This document shows positions 43,240 through 53,214 of a DNA stretch of 64,000 nt, piece by piece. Each line of letters starts with the position of its first letter. The first letter of the stretch is position 1. The stretch covers positions 59,989 through 123,988 of the forward strand of contig NZ_JAABNN010000013.1 of NCBI RefSeq assembly GCF_009928415.1. The letters are read 5' to 3'. Origin of the DNA: Bacillus sp. USDA818B3_A. GTDB taxonomy: Bacteria > Bacillota > Bacilli > Bacillales > Cytobacillaceae. The notes beneath the pieces were generated by a model. That model worked only from the letters and a program-made list of their open reading frames with translations, made no database searches and was not told the origin of the DNA. The position numbers and the translations under genes were made by a program.

Positions 43240-43968
43240 ATGAAGTTATTCTTACCAAAACAACATGGCGCTTGGGCAATGCTTATCATTCCCTTTTGGC
43301 TGGGAGTGATAGATGGAGGGTTTATATGGCAGGACATACCATTTTTTATTGGCTGGATCTTGCTATATCTAGCTACCTATCCGATGCTCTTATTATTTAA
43401 GAAGAAAAAAATTAGCTTTTACACAAAGTGGACGATTATTTATATCGTACCCGCATTATTATTGATGTTGTTTCCGCTTATTCATAGGCCATCCATTGTA
43501 TTTTTTGGATTCATGATGCTGCCGTTTTTCGCAATAAACGCCTACTTTACTTCAAAAAATAAAGACAGAGCATTTATGAATGATTTGAGTGCCGTATTTG
43601 CCTTTTCTATTGCAGGCCTTGCGAGCAGTTATTTAGGTCAGGGGACTCTTACCCTTCACACATTGATTTTTCCATTTTTAACATCTATTTTATTTTTTAT
43701 AGGTTGTACCTTCTATGTCAAAACCATGATTAGGGAAAAGAAAAATACTATTTTCAAATGGATTTCATGGACCTATCATTTTCTTGTCGTGGCGGTATGG
43801 TTCATTTGCGGATTTTGGATTGTAGCGGTCGCTTATATCCCCAGCCTTCTTCGTGCTTATTTCTTTTATGGAAAAAAATTATCACCACTTCAAATTGGCA
43901 TATATGAAATCATTAATTCAGCAATTATTTTTATTATTCTTGGTATTCAATTGCATATATTACATTAA
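43240..43968 (+). CDS. ywiC: YwiC-like membrane protein
   Basis: This 242-aa protein has about eight hydrophobic helices and belongs to the YwiC-like family (start MKLFLPKQHGAWAMLIIPFWLGV, with the conserved KQHGAWAM). Its function is unknown. In B. subtilis ywiC lies next to fnr and the nitrate respiration genes. Here too it neighbours an fnr gene and has its own FNR-type promoter, so an anaerobic role is likely. Confidence 0.85.
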   Translation: MKLFLPKQHGAWAMLIIPFWLGVIDGGFIWQDIPFFIGWILLYLATYPMLLLFKKKKISFYTKWTIIYIVPALLLMLFPLIHRPSIVFFGFMMLPFFAINAYFTSKNKDRAFMNDLSAVFAFSIAGLASSYLGQGTLTLHTLIFPFLTSILFFIGCTFYVKTMIREKKNTIFKWISWTYHFLVVAVWFICGFWIVAVAYIPSLLRAYFFYGKKLSPLQIGIYEIINSAIIFIILGIQLHILH

Positions 43969-43997
43969 AAAAATCGGTCTGATTGACCGATTTTTTT
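43967..43997. terminator. Bidirectional terminator between ywiC and fnr copy 2
   Basis: An AAATCGGTC/GACCGATTT stem is flanked by A and T runs, between convergent genes. Confidence 0.88.
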
Positions 43998-44056
43998 AAT
44001 GTAATAGCTGAGATAGATCTTTTCACCAGTCTATAAATGTCTGATTTCGCTTGGTA

Positions 44057-44749
44057 CTAATCTACTTTACAGATTTCAATTGGGCAATCTTCACAATCGA
44101 TTTCCCTTTTTAGATAATCTATATCATGGATGGTAATCCAGCCTTTATCGATAGAAATGATATCTGACTTTCTTAATTCGCTTAAGAGCCGATTGACTAC
44201 CTCGCGTGATGTGCCGCAAAAATTCGCCAGTTCTTGATTGGTAAAAGGTAATTCCACCAGAATTCCTCGATTGGTTTTTACTCCATAACTGTTGCTAATC
44301 CGGATAAGAGTAGAATACAAAGCCCCTTTTTTGCCATGAAGGACTAAATCCCGAAATTTTGTTTGTGTTTTTCTGAACTGGAGGCTCATCCATTGGATAA
44401 ATTCAAATGATAGGGCCAGGTTTTGGGACAGTCTATCTTCTAACACATCCTTCATAATAACAGCAACTTCTCCACTCTCTACGACCCGTGCACTTAATAA
44501 ATACTTCGAAGTTGGTGAAAATAAATTTAATTCACCAACAAAATCTCCCTTAGAACACATTCGAATGGTTAACTCTCGGCCATCCGGGATGATTTTGCTG
44601 ATTTGAAGAATTCCACTTTGGACTATATACATTTCATCTGCTTGAGAACCTTCCCGAAACAAAAACGTACCTTTTTCAATTTTCTTTATATGGTGAACGG
44701 TCTCAAAAAGATGTGACAACGTAACAGGCATTTCTTTTACTGACTGCAT
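44057..44749 (-). CDS. fnr: Fnr-family oxygen-sensing regulator (copy 2)
   Basis: This 230-aa paralogue of the protein at 38085 is similar along its whole length (FLFREGSQADEMYIVQSGILQISKIIPDGREL, FRKTQTKFRDLVLHGKKGALYSTLIRISNSYG). The HTH is FTNQELANFCGTSREVVNRLLSELRK, and the C-terminal cluster motif CEDCPIEIC ends in KVD. Both keep the cysteine spacing C-x2-C-x4-C and the Asp in KFRDL. By position beside ywiC this copy is the better candidate for the B. subtilis fnr orthologue. ATG follows AAAGGTGGT. Confidence 0.87.
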   Translation of the reverse strand: MQSVKEMPVTLSHLFETVHHIKKIEKGTFLFREGSQADEMYIVQSGILQISKIIPDGRELTIRMCSKGDFVGELNLFSPTSKYLLSARVVESGEVAVIMKDVLEDRLSQNLALSFEFIQWMSLQFRKTQTKFRDLVLHGKKGALYSTLIRISNSYGVKTNRGILVELPFTNQELANFCGTSREVVNRLLSELRKSDIISIDKGWITIHDIDYLKREIDCEDCPIEICKVD

Positions 44750-45023
44750 ACTATAACCACCTTTAAAGGTACAAATAAATTTTTAAAAAATGCAAGTCAA
44801 GGTTAATGAGATTCCCCTAGATAATACTATAATTATATTGTTAATAAAGAATGATTCGCAATAAAAGTGGAATAAGTTCATATAATCGTCAATAAATGGA
44901 TGGGAACCTAGCATATTTCTCGGGAAATAGTGTCGACTCGTGCCGAATTTGAAAGAATTTCCCTATAATGCTCATACAATAAACGGAGATAATAAAGATG
45001 TATTAATAAAGGGGGGATGAAGA

Positions 45024-45203
45024 ATGGGACAAAATCATCAATTTAGACCTGGGAAAAAGGCACCGAACAATGGTTATTATATCGAAATGGGTGATGCCGG
45101 AAGTAATGTAACAAACCCCAAAAAGATTAAATTGAAAGCAGGGGACTCATTTCCAGAGACATCAAATGATGACCGTGTTTGGACCTACGTACGTAAACCT
45201 TAA
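45024..45203 (+). CDS. yjzC: YjzC-like small protein
   Basis: This 59-aa hydrophilic protein has the YjzC start (MGQNHQFRPGKKAPNNGYYIEMGD) and ends DDRVWTYVRKP. Its function is unknown. It has a strong GGGGGGATGAAG ribosome binding site. yjzC lies at the same end of this syntenic block in B. subtilis. The 274-bp region before it holds only AT-rich promoter-like sequence. Confidence 0.8.
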   Translation: MGQNHQFRPGKKAPNNGYYIEMGDAGSNVTNPKKIKLKAGDSFPETSNDDRVWTYVRKP

Positions 45204-45253
45204 TCATTTTTAGAAAAAGTCATCTATTTGGATGGCTTTTCTTGTGTCTTTAT

Positions 45254-45309
45254 TTTACTTATACAATAGAATTTTTTATAATATAACTAAAAGGTCAAAA
45301 AAGGTCAAA
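45254..45309 (+). promoter_or_regulatory. clpB promoter with CtsR operator
   Basis: The direct heptad repeat GGTCAAAAAAGGTCAAA (45293-45309) fits the CtsR consensus exactly. A SigmaA -10 TATAAT (45277-45282) and -35 TTTACT (45254-45259, 17-bp spacer) lie upstream, so bound CtsR would cover the start site. Confidence 0.88.
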
Positions 45310-45322
45310 AGGAGTGAGGCAT

Positions 45323-47926
45323 GTGGATCTTAATCGGATGACGGAGCGGCTGCAGAAAGGGATCATGGATGCGCAAGGCTTAGCTATAAAAGAAAGTCAC
45401 CAAGAAATTGATGAACTTCATCTATTTTTGTCTCTTATGAATCAAGAGGATAGCCTAATTTCAGCAATCCTCGAAAAGTCGGGCTTGCAGGTGGATCAGG
45501 TAAAGCTATCTATATCACGAGAACTAGCAAAGAAACCACAAGTAAGCGGCAGTGGAGTGGAACAAGGTAAACTTTATATTACCGCGAAATTGCAAAGGCT
45601 ATTGGTCAATGCGGAGGAGTTCGCCTCTAAATTTTTAGATGAGTACATCTCGGTGGAACATATTTTGTTAGCCTCCGTTCATGCAAATGATTCTGATATG
45701 AAAAAAATCATTCAAAAATTTGGAATCACTCCCGAGATGATTTTAAAAATTATTAAAGAAATAAGGGGGAATCAGAGAGTGACTTCACAAAATCCAGAAG
45801 CAGGATATGATGCGCTAAAAAAATATGGGCGAGATCTTGTGGCCGAAGCAGCAGCTGGTAAAATTGATCCAGTAATCGGCAGGGATACGGAGATCCGTAA
45901 TGTCATTCGAATCTTATCACGAAAAACAAAAAATAATCCTGTGCTGATTGGTGAACCAGGGGTAGGGAAAACGGCCATTGTCGAGGGACTTGCCCAAAGA
46001 ATCGTCAGAAAAGATGTTCCGGAAGGACTTAAAGACAAAACCATCTTTTCATTAGATATGAGTTCGCTTATTGCCGGGGCTAAATTTCGAGGTGAGTTTG
46101 AAGAACGGCTAAAGGCAGTTTTAAATGAAATCAAGAAAAGCGAAGGGCGCATTTTGCTCTTTATAGATGAAATTCATACCATTGTTGGAGCGGGTAAAAC
46201 CGAAGGGGCAATGGATGCCGGGAACATGTTAAAGCCGATGCTTGCTAGAGGAGAATTGCATTGTATTGGGGCAACTACACTTGATGAGCACCGTAAATAT
46301 ATTGAGAAAGATCCAGCACTGGAACGTCGTTTTCAACAAGTACTTGTCCAGGAACCAAATGTCGAGGACTCTATCTCTATTTTAAGAGGACTAAAAGAAC
46401 GGTTTGAGGTCCATCATGGGGTAAAGATTCATGACCATGCTTTAGTGGCAGCAGCTACTTTATCGGATCGTTATATTACGGACCGGTTCCTGCCTGATAA
46501 GGCCATTGACCTTGTCGATGAAGCCTGTGCAATGATCCGTACGGAAATTGACTCCATGCCTACTGAACTAGACGAAGTGACACGCAGAGTGATGCAGCTA
46601 GAAATAGAAGAAGCGGCACTTCGAAAAGAAAGTGATGAGGGAAGTAAAGTAAGACTTGAAGCACTTCTAAAAGAACTTGCGGATTTAAAGGATCAGGCAA
46701 ATGCGATGAAGGCGAAATGGATGCAGGAGAAGCAGTCTATTCAAAAATTGCAGGATAAACGTGAACAGCTTGAAAGACTCCGCCGAGAGCTGCAGCAATC
46801 GGAAGACCGATATGATTTAAATCGTGCCGCTGAATTAAGACATGGACAGATTCCTTTAGCAGAGAAAGAATTGAAAGAGTTAGAGGAAAATGCAGCAAAA
46901 GATGAGAGGCTGCTTCGTGAAGAGGTAACAGGTGAAGAAATTTCTGCGATTGTTTCCAGATGGACAGGCATCCCACTTTCTAAATTAGTCGAAGGTGAAC
47001 GAGAGAAGCTGCTTAGATTAGAATCGATCTTACATGAACGAGTAATTGGCCAAAATGAGGCAGTTAATTTGGTATCGGATGCAGTTTTAAGAGCAAGAGC
47101 AGGGATTAAAGACCCCAACCGTCCAATAGGATCATTTTTATTTCTAGGCCCAACAGGCGTAGGGAAAACAGAACTCGCCAAGGCACTTGCTGAGTCGTTA
47201 TTTGATAGTGAAGAGCATATTATAAGAATAGATATGTCTGAATATATGGAAAAGCATGCGGTTTCTCGATTAATTGGGGCACCTCCGGGGTATGTAGGAT
47301 ATGAAGAAGGGGGGCAGCTAACAGAGGCAGTAAGAAGAAGGTCCTATTCTGTTATCTTAATGGATGAAATTGAAAAGGCGCATCCGGAAGTATTTAATAT
47401 TCTACTTCAGGCATTAGATGATGGAAGGATTACAGATTCTCAAGGACGCGTAGTTGACTTTAAAAACTCTGTTATTATTATGACGTCTAACATAGGCTCT
47501 CACTTCCTGCTAGAAAGAAGTGACAATGAGGTTGAAATTTCAGATGAAACTAGAAATAAGGTGATGGGACAGTTAAGGACACATTTCCGCCCAGAATTCT
47601 TAAATCGAATTGATGAGACCATCCTCTTTAAGCCATTGTCTTTAGGTGAGATAAAGAATATTGTTGTTAAGATGCTTCATGACCTGCAAAATCGATTGAA
47701 ACAGCAGCAAATCGACATCATCATCAGCGAAGATGCCAAGGAATTTATAGCTGTTAATGGTTTTGACCCGATATACGGGGCCAGACCATTAAAACGATAT
47801 ATACAAAGAAATATAGAAACAAAGCTTGCCCGGGAGATAATCGCTGGAAGGGTTCATGATCAGTCAACCGTTGAAATTACGATTGATCAAGCTGAAATAT
47901 TTATAGACGTGAAACAAAAGCAGTGA
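45323..47926 (+). CDS. clpB: ATP-dependent disaggregase ClpB
   Basis: ClpB is a hexameric AAA+ chaperone that dissolves heat-damaged aggregates with DnaK. The 867-aa protein has the N-domain, AAA1 with GEPGVGKT near residue 207, and a long coiled-coil M-domain (about 400-530, rich in Glu, Lys and Leu). AAA2 has [14 protein letters not shown] near residue 610 and [16 protein letters not shown]. No ClpP-binding IGF loop is apparent. The start is GTG 45323 ([11 protein letters not shown]) eight bases after GGAG. A GTG at 45314 is too close. B. subtilis 168 lacks ClpB. Confidence 0.93.
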   Translation: MDLNRMTERLQKGIMDAQGLAIKESHQEIDELHLFLSLMNQEDSLISAILEKSGLQVDQVKLSISRELAKKPQVSGSGVEQGKLYITAKLQRLLVNAEEFASKFLDEYISVEHILLASVHANDSDMKKIIQKFGITPEMILKIIKEIRGNQRVTSQNPEAGYDALKKYGRDLVAEAAAGKIDPVIGRDTEIRNVIRILSRKTKNNPVLIGEPGVGKTAIVEGLAQRIVRKDVPEGLKDKTIFSLDMSSLIAGAKFRGEFEERLKAVLNEIKKSEGRILLFIDEIHTIVGAGKTEGAMDAGNMLKPMLARGELHCIGATTLDEHRKYIEKDPALERRFQQVLVQEPNVEDSISILRGLKERFEVHHGVKIHDHALVAAATLSDRYITDRFLPDKAIDLVDEACAMIRTEIDSMPTELDEVTRRVMQLEIEEAALRKESDEGSKVRLEALLKELADLKDQANAMKAKWMQEKQSIQKLQDKREQLERLRRELQQSEDRYDLNRAAELRHGQIPLAEKELKELEENAAKDERLLREEVTGEEISAIVSRWTGIPLSKLVEGEREKLLRLESILHERVIGQNEAVNLVSDAVLRARAGIKDPNRPIGSFLFLGPTGVGKTELAKALAESLFDSEEHIIRIDMSEYMEKHAVSRLIGAPPGYVGYEEGGQLTEAVRRRSYSVILMDEIEKAHPEVFNILLQALDDGRITDSQGRVVDFKNSVIIMTSNIGSHFLLERSDNEVEISDETRNKVMGQLRTHFRPEFLNRIDETILFKPLSLGEIKNIVVKMLHDLQNRLKQQQIDIIISEDAKEFIAVNGFDPIYGARPLKRYIQRNIETKLAREIIAGRVHDQSTVEITIDQAEIFIDVKQKQ

Positions 47927-47935
47927 AAAAACAGA

Positions 47936-47969
47936 AAAAAGGTCCTCCAAACAGATTGGAAGACCTTTT
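47936..47969. terminator. Terminator between clpB and yjzD
   Basis: AAAGGTCCTCCAA pairs imperfectly with TTGGAAGACCTTTT between convergent genes, with T on both sides. Confidence 0.85.
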
Positions 47970-47973
47970 CTTA

Positions 47974-48159
47974 TTAATGTTTTTGTACAGGTTCGTTAGG
48001 AATGATGGTTGTCAAAATAAGAATTAAAACGGTAACAACAACAGCCGAAATAGAACCTTGTGCAAAATTATAACTTGCACCTTCTGTCATTGAACTAACA
48101 ACATATGTAAGCATGTGTACTAAAAGGAAAGACCATAAAAAAGTCCAAAAAATACGCAC
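47974..48159 (-). CDS. yjzD: DUF2929 small membrane protein YjzD
   Basis: This 61-aa protein has two transmembrane helices (about residues 4-22 and 34-53) joined by a short loop, SSMTEGASYNFAQGS. It fits the DUF2929/YjzD family, whose function is unknown. In B. subtilis it lies between yjzC and yjaU, as it does here apart from the inserted clpB. Confidence 0.8.
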   Translation of the reverse strand: MRIFWTFLWSFLLVHMLTYVVSSMTEGASYNFAQGSISAVVVTVLILILTTIIPNEPVQKH

Positions 48160-48368
48160 TCGTTTTCACCTCTTACTTATTATACATTACTTTAAATACT
48201 ACCATACAATGGTGAAAAAATATATATAAAAACAATTTTCAGACTAATGTTTCTAAGTTTTGGGCCATAATAATGTCCATTGTTTTTAAAAATATGGGCA
48301 AACTCCCTTTCATCTCTTGTGAAACGGCATACAATACCTTGAGGAAATAGGTTAAAGGAGATTTAGCG

Positions 48369-49091
48369 ATGGAGAATCGTAATTTTCAGATGGATACCCA
48401 ATGGAATATCATTCATTACCCCGAAAAGCCTACAGGATTTGGGATTCTAATTATTGGAGATGAAAGACATTTTGTTGATGAAAGTAAATGCTTTTGGACA
48501 CAAAATGAAGGAAAGCTGGCTATTATCAATGAATTAAAGGATGCCGGGTACACCATTTTTTCCTCAAATCTATATGGGCGAAACTGGGGGAGCGAAAAGG
48601 CTGTCGAGCTTGCTCAAAGGTTATATCAACATGTAATCAGAAGTGAAATCCTGAATAATAAAATTCATGTGCTTGCCGAAGGAATGGGAGCGTTAGTTGC
48701 GGTAAAGTTACTCGAAAAGATGAATGGGTGTATTCGGTCAGTAGTCCTTCTAAATCCAATTCTATCTTTGAAACATCAACTTGAATTAGAGAAAGAACAT
48801 AAATTTTTTTATAAAAAGTTAATGAAGGAATTAACTTTTGCCCATCAAATCGACCATGCAGCCATAGAAAAAGAAATACTAACCATGGATGAAATGGTTA
48901 ATCTTGATTTTGACTGTCCTGTTACCATTATCCAAGTATTAGCAGGCGGAAAATCATATACTCAATCACAAATTTATCAAAAGATCATAAAATCCCCTAA
49001 AATAAATCCAACCTTTATTCTTCCAGAAAAAAAACCGCAGCTTGGAAAAATGTTGATTAAGTCTTTTCATAGCCATGAAACCGTACTTTAA
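48369..49091 (+). CDS. yjaU: Alpha/beta-hydrolase-like protein YjaU
   Basis: This 240-aa protein is probably of the alpha/beta-hydrolase fold (GFGILIIGDE, GYTIFSSNLYGRNWGSEKAVELAQRLYQ, and VLAEGMGALVAVKLLEKMNG at the nucleophile elbow). The elbow reads G-M-G, so the usual nucleophile serine is missing and catalysis is doubtful. The position before yjaV and comZ matches yjaU. Confidence 0.75.
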   Translation: MENRNFQMDTQWNIIHYPEKPTGFGILIIGDERHFVDESKCFWTQNEGKLAIINELKDAGYTIFSSNLYGRNWGSEKAVELAQRLYQHVIRSEILNNKIHVLAEGMGALVAVKLLEKMNGCIRSVVLLNPILSLKHQLELEKEHKFFYKKLMKELTFAHQIDHAAIEKEILTMDEMVNLDFDCPVTIIQVLAGGKSYTQSQIYQKIIKSPKINPTFILPEKKPQLGKMLIKSFHSHETVL

Positions 49092-49170
49092 TGTGACCTC
49101 CCCAAAAGAAATATTTCCTTAGGAAGCCGCATAGGATTTCAATAAGGTGATTTTTGGGGAGGAAGATGTA

Positions 49171-50001
49171 ATGGACAAGGCCATTATATTTGGCATTTAT
49201 GATTTTGTTAGTTTTCATATTGGGAGTACACTTTTAAATAAGGGCTTAGAGGTTATTGGCATTCATATAGACAATCTTGAGGAAACAGGAAATCTTGAAG
49301 AGAAAAGACTAGAAATCGGCAGAAATGCTAACTTTAACGAAATTTCCCTTTCCAAGTTAGATGGGTATAAATTAGAAGACACGGTCAAAACCACTCTTTT
49401 TGTATCTTTATATGATTTATATATGTTAAATAGGGAAACCATTTTACAAACGGAGTCAGGAAAATCGCTTCAGCAATTTATAGATAATAATCATGTGACA
49501 GAGATTGTTAGTATACTGCCAATTCAACATCTAAATACGGAACCTGATGCTGTATTACAATGGTTAAGAAGTGCGCCAATTGAATGGCAATTTGTATATT
49601 TGCCCGCCGTTTACGGTCCTTGGCAGCCTCCAACGTTTTCATTCCAGCAAGCACTCTTAGCAAGATTTGAGGAAACAGAAATTACGGCAAATAAACGGGA
49701 ATGGACTGGAGATATTCTATTTATAGATGATGCAGTGGAAGCAATTCTAGAAATCATAGATGAGTCAGGGCTCCGTTCTAACTGTATTTTGATCGAAAGC
49801 GGCATAGAGGACTATTGGATTCAATGTGCTGCACAATTAAAACTGAAGGGGAGTTTAACCGAGTCGGTAAGGCCGGAACCAGTACTAATCGATCAAACAA
49901 TAAAAAGAGTTACGGTAAAGCACGTTACACCGTTCCAAGAATCTATAAAAAGGCAATTGGATTTATTGGGCCGCATAAATCTAAACAACGCTGAACAATG
50001 A
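49171..50001 (+). CDS. yjaV: Nucleotide-sugar-epimerase-like protein YjaV
   Basis: This 276-aa protein is distantly related to NAD-dependent epimerases (AIIFGIYDFVSFHIGSTLLNKGLEVIGIHID at the start, PAVYGPWQPPTFSFQQALL in the middle, DILFIDDAVEAILEII). The usual GxxGxxG and YxxxK motifs are degenerate, so cofactor binding is uncertain. The ATG at 49171 follows GGGGAGGA. In B. subtilis yjaV precedes med and comZ, and med is not found here. Confidence 0.75.
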   Translation: MDKAIIFGIYDFVSFHIGSTLLNKGLEVIGIHIDNLEETGNLEEKRLEIGRNANFNEISLSKLDGYKLEDTVKTTLFVSLYDLYMLNRETILQTESGKSLQQFIDNNHVTEIVSILPIQHLNTEPDAVLQWLRSAPIEWQFVYLPAVYGPWQPPTFSFQQALLARFEETEITANKREWTGDILFIDDAVEAILEIIDESGLRSNCILIESGIEDYWIQCAAQLKLKGSLTESVRPEPVLIDQTIKRVTVKHVTPFQESIKRQLDLLGRINLNNAEQ

Positions 50002-50146
50002 TAGGGTGTACTTTTCAATCTAGAAATCAACGGTTAAAATAAAAAGGTATAGGGCCGTTCTTATCTCTAATTAACGTTTATAATAAAATAGGTTAATTAA
50101 TGTTACAGGGGATCGGCCTAATTAAAATGATAAAGGGGTACATATT

Positions 50147-50344
50147 GTGGAAAATCAGGAACAGACACTACAATTTATGCAGATTGCGATGAAATACTTA
50201 CCAGAAGCAAAAGAACAGCTGGACCAAGCAGGGGTGGAACTATCCATGGAGCTCATTCAACCCTTTATGAACCTATTCACTAAAGTAATGCAGGAAGCAT
50301 ATGAGCTAGGGAAAGCGGATGCTCTTAAGGAAACCGAACGTTAA
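50147..50344 (+). CDS. comZ: Competence regulator ComZ
   Basis: This 65-aa leucine-zipper-like protein (LQFMQIAMKYLPEAKEQLDQAGVELSMELIQPFMNLFTKVMQEAYELGKADA) matches ComZ, reported as a negative regulator of the comG operon in B. subtilis. GTG start after AAAGGGG. In B. subtilis it is cotranscribed with med, which is missing upstream here, so its regulation must differ. Confidence 0.85.
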   Translation: MENQEQTLQFMQIAMKYLPEAKEQLDQAGVELSMELIQPFMNLFTKVMQEAYELGKADALKETER

Positions 50345-50376
50345 ATAAGCTGCCAGGTTGGCAGCTTATTTTTTTT
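50343..50376. terminator. comZ terminator
   Basis: A 13-bp AAATAAGCTGCCA/TGGCAGCTTATTT stem is followed by T residues, shared with the convergent small gene. Confidence 0.9.
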
Positions 50377-50641
50377 TCCAAAATTGTTGGACATAAGGCA
50401 TCACTTTACTAAATAAGGGTTTAAGTCCGCGGAAAGATTCAACCAAGTTATCAATGTTGATCATCAGTTCCTCATAATCAATGGTGGAACTGCTGTGTTT
50501 TGGTTCCTCTCGGTGATGGGATCTTTTTTCGTCCTGATCTCTTCGAGGTCCAAACATTAAACTTGTAAACCGATCTTCTTTTATTTGTTTTTCCCATTCC
50601 TCGTGCTTTTCGGACTCTTGCCCCTCATCAAAATCTGTCAT
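50366..50641 (-). CDS. Small hydrophilic protein at the yjzB position
   Basis: This 91-aa charged protein has an acidic, His- and Lys-rich first half (EGQESEKHEEWEKQIKEDRF, RSHHREEPKHSSS) and an amphipathic second half (LMINIDNLVESFRGLKPLFSKVMPYVQQFWKKK). I do not recognise a domain. It lies between comZ and fabHA like yjzB of B. subtilis, and orthology is not proven. The second half recalls a spore-coat or membrane-surface helix, but this is only an impression. The ribosome binding site AAGGAAAAGA is moderate. Confidence 0.65.
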   Translation of the reverse strand: MTDFDEGQESEKHEEWEKQIKEDRFTSLMFGPRRDQDEKRSHHREEPKHSSSTIDYEELMINIDNLVESFRGLKPLFSKVMPYVQQFWKKK

Positions 50642-50761
50642 TCTTTTCCTTCCTCCCCAATAAAAAATATCTCTTGTTGTAGAATATGATTAAACACATA
50701 AAAGGTATGTACATTAGCGGATGATAAGTAAGAAGAAACAGTTGCTTAAATTAGGGCTTAT

Positions 50762-50790
50762 TTGATAAAATTAGTACCAAGTCATAATAA
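50762..50790 (+). promoter_or_regulatory. fabHA promoter with FapR-like operator
   Basis: TTAGTACCAAGTCATAAT (50771-50788) resembles the FapR site (TTAGTACC-N-N-GT-containing dyad). It lies between a -35 TTGATA (50762-50767) and a -10 TAATAA (50785-50790, 17-bp spacer). FapR represses fatty acid synthesis genes until malonyl-CoA releases it. Confidence 0.7.
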
Positions 50791-50846
50791 TTGATATTAA
50801 TCCTAAATATAGATAGGGTCTGACCAAAATTAAAGGAGATGGAATG

Positions 50847-51779
50847 ATGAGAGCTGGTATTGTTGGAATGGGCAGATATTTACCGGAAAAAGTAGTCACC
50901 AATCATGATTTAGAAAAAATAGTGGATACTTCTGATGAATGGATAAGAACTAGGACTGGTATTGAAGAAAGAAGGATTGCTGCTGATGATGTGGATACAT
51001 CTGATATGGCATTTTTTGCCGCTCAAAAAGCAATCAGCGATGCCGGGATCAGCGCAGAGGATATCGATTTAATATTAGTAGCGACTGTGACTCCAGATTC
51101 TCCGTTTCCATCGGTTTCCTGCCGGATTCAGGAAAGATTAGGTGCTAAGAAAGCGGCCGCAATGGATGTTAGCGCAGCTTGTGCTGGATTTATGTATGGC
51201 ATTATAACAGCTAAACAATTTATTGAGTCACAAGAATATAAGTATGTACTAGTGGTAGGCGTTGAAAAGCTGTCTAAGATTACAGATTGGAATGATCGAA
51301 ATACCGCTGTATTATTTGGCGATGGGGCTGGTGCAGCTGTTATTGGGTCTGTTTCTGAAAATCGCGGAATTTTATCTTTTGAGTTAGGTGCAGATGGTAC
51401 TGGCGCAAAACACCTATATCAAGACGAATACATTATCATGAATGGCCGTGAAGTTTTTAAATTTGCCGTTAGACAAATGGGTGAGAGCTGTATCAATGTA
51501 CTTGAAAAAGCGGGCTTAACAAAAGAAGATGTTGATTTCTTAATTCCGCATCAGGCAAATATTCGAATTATGGAAGCATCCAGACAGAGATTGGAATTGC
51601 CGGTTGAAAAGATGTCGAAGACAGTAAATAAATATGGTAATACTTCAGCTGCATCGATTCCAATTTCGATGATCGAAGATGTTGAAGCAGGAAGAATTAA
51701 AGATGATGACATAGTTGTGATGGTTGGCTTTGGAGGCGGCTTAACATGGGGCGCTATTGCCATGCGCTGGGGTAAATAA
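50847..51779 (+). CDS. fabHA: 3-oxoacyl-ACP synthase III (FabH)
   Basis: FabH condenses a branched or straight acyl-CoA primer with malonyl-ACP to begin fatty acid synthesis. The 310-aa enzyme has the catalytic triad: Cys in [10 protein letters not shown] (about 112), His in PHQANIRI and Asn in KYGNTSAAS. The C-terminus is [20 protein letters not shown] 50847 gives the family start [11 protein letters not shown], eight bases from GGAG. The ATG at 50844 is also possible. It is followed by fabF after 47 bp. Confidence 0.94.
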   Translation: MRAGIVGMGRYLPEKVVTNHDLEKIVDTSDEWIRTRTGIEERRIAADDVDTSDMAFFAAQKAISDAGISAEDIDLILVATVTPDSPFPSVSCRIQERLGAKKAAAMDVSAACAGFMYGIITAKQFIESQEYKYVLVVGVEKLSKITDWNDRNTAVLFGDGAGAAVIGSVSENRGILSFELGADGTGAKHLYQDEYIIMNGREVFKFAVRQMGESCINVLEKAGLTKEDVDFLIPHQANIRIMEASRQRLELPVEKMSKTVNKYGNTSAASIPISMIEDVEAGRIKDDDIVVMVGFGGGLTWGAIAMRWGK

Positions 51780-51826
51780 AACAATTTGAATTTTAGTTAA
51801 ATAGATAAGATAAAGGAGATGTCTAA

Positions 51827-53065
51827 ATGGAAAAGCGAAGGGTTGTTGTTACAGGTGTCGGTGCTGTTACACCGCTTGGGAATGATGTTCAGACAACATG
51901 GAAAGGGATTGTAGAAGGAAAATCAGGCGTTGGGCCATTGACAAGAGTGAATGCCGATGAATATCCAGCAAAGGTTGCTGCAGAAGTAAAAGATTTCAAT
52001 CCTGAAGCTTTTATGGATAAAAAAGACGCGCGAAAAATGGACCGTTTTACTCAATTTGCCGTTGCTGCTGCCCTTATGGCAGTACAGGATGCCGATTTAA
52101 CCATTAATGAGGAAAACTCACACAGAGTAGGTGTATGGATTGGTTCAGGTATAGGCGGGATGGAAACGTTCGAACAACAATTTGAGATCTTCCAAAAAAG
52201 AGGTTATAAGCGAGTAAGTCCTTTCTTTGTTCCTATGCTGATTCCGGATATGGCTACAGGCCAAGTTTCGATTACGCTCGGGGCAAGAGGATTCAACTCT
52301 TGTACAGTAACCGCTTGTGCAACAGGAACGAACTCCATTGGCGACGCTTTTAAAGTGATTCAGCGCGGTGACGCAGATGCGATGGTAACTGGTGGAGCAG
52401 AAGCACCTATTACAAGAATGTCTGTAGCTGGTTTTTGTGCAAATACTGCGCTGTCTACTAACCCAGACCCGCAAACAGCCAGCAGACCATTTGATAGTAA
52501 CCGTGATGGGTTTGTTATTGGTGAGGGTGCAGGGATTGTCGTATTAGAAGAATTAGAGCATGCGTTGGCACGAGGTGCAAAAATCTATGCAGAGATTGTC
52601 GGATATGGTGCAACAGGTGATGCCTACCATATTACTGCACCTGCACCAGGTGGTGAAGGCGGGGCTCGTGCCATGAAGATGGCGATTAATGATAGTGGGT
52701 TAGCACCGGAGAATATTGATTACCTAAATGCTCATGGTACTAGTACGGAATATAATGATAAGTACGAAACACTAGCTGTGAAAGAAGTATTTGGTGAACA
52801 TGCTTATAAATTAGCCATGAGTTCGACAAAGTCTATGACAGGTCACCTTCTCGGCGCTGCAGGTGGAGTCGAAGCGATCTTTTCGGTATTGGCGATTAGG
52901 GATAGCATCCTTCCGCCAACAATTAATTATGAAACACCAGATCCGGAGTGTGATTTGGATTATGTAGTTAACAAAGCCCGCTCGAAGGAAATTAAGACAG
53001 CAATGAGTAACTCGCTTGGTTTTGGCGGTCATAACGCTACGATTGTATTTAAAAAATACGAATAG
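51827..53065 (+). CDS. fabF: 3-oxoacyl-ACP synthase II (FabF)
   Basis: FabF elongates acyl-ACP with malonyl-ACP. The 412-aa protein has the active-site Cys in [15 protein letters not shown] (about 163) and the two histidines in [11 protein letters not shown] and [10 protein letters not shown], ending with [20 protein letters not shown] follows AAAGGAGATG. It is transcribed with fabHA as in B. subtilis. Confidence 0.95.
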   Translation: MEKRRVVVTGVGAVTPLGNDVQTTWKGIVEGKSGVGPLTRVNADEYPAKVAAEVKDFNPEAFMDKKDARKMDRFTQFAVAAALMAVQDADLTINEENSHRVGVWIGSGIGGMETFEQQFEIFQKRGYKRVSPFFVPMLIPDMATGQVSITLGARGFNSCTVTACATGTNSIGDAFKVIQRGDADAMVTGGAEAPITRMSVAGFCANTALSTNPDPQTASRPFDSNRDGFVIGEGAGIVVLEELEHALARGAKIYAEIVGYGATGDAYHITAPAPGGEGGARAMKMAINDSGLAPENIDYLNAHGTSTEYNDKYETLAVKEVFGEHAYKLAMSSTKSMTGHLLGAAGGVEAIFSVLAIRDSILPPTINYETPDPECDLDYVVNKARSKEIKTAMSNSLGFGGHNATIVFKKYE

Positions 53066-53071
53066 GAAGCT

Positions 53072-53107
53072 AAACGGTCAGACAGTATGTTTGGCCGTTT
53101 TTTTTTT
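53072..53107 (+). terminator. fabHA-fabF terminator
   Basis: AAACGGTCAGAC pairs imperfectly with GTTTGGCCGTTT and is followed by ten T residues. Confidence 0.85.
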
Positions 53108-53214
53108 GCCCTGATCGGAAAGTTTAGATACTTGCAATTCCCTCTTGTTTTTTGAACTTCTATAGACATTTTTCATAAACTGACGAGAAGAAGACTTCGT
53201 CATGGGGTGAACAA

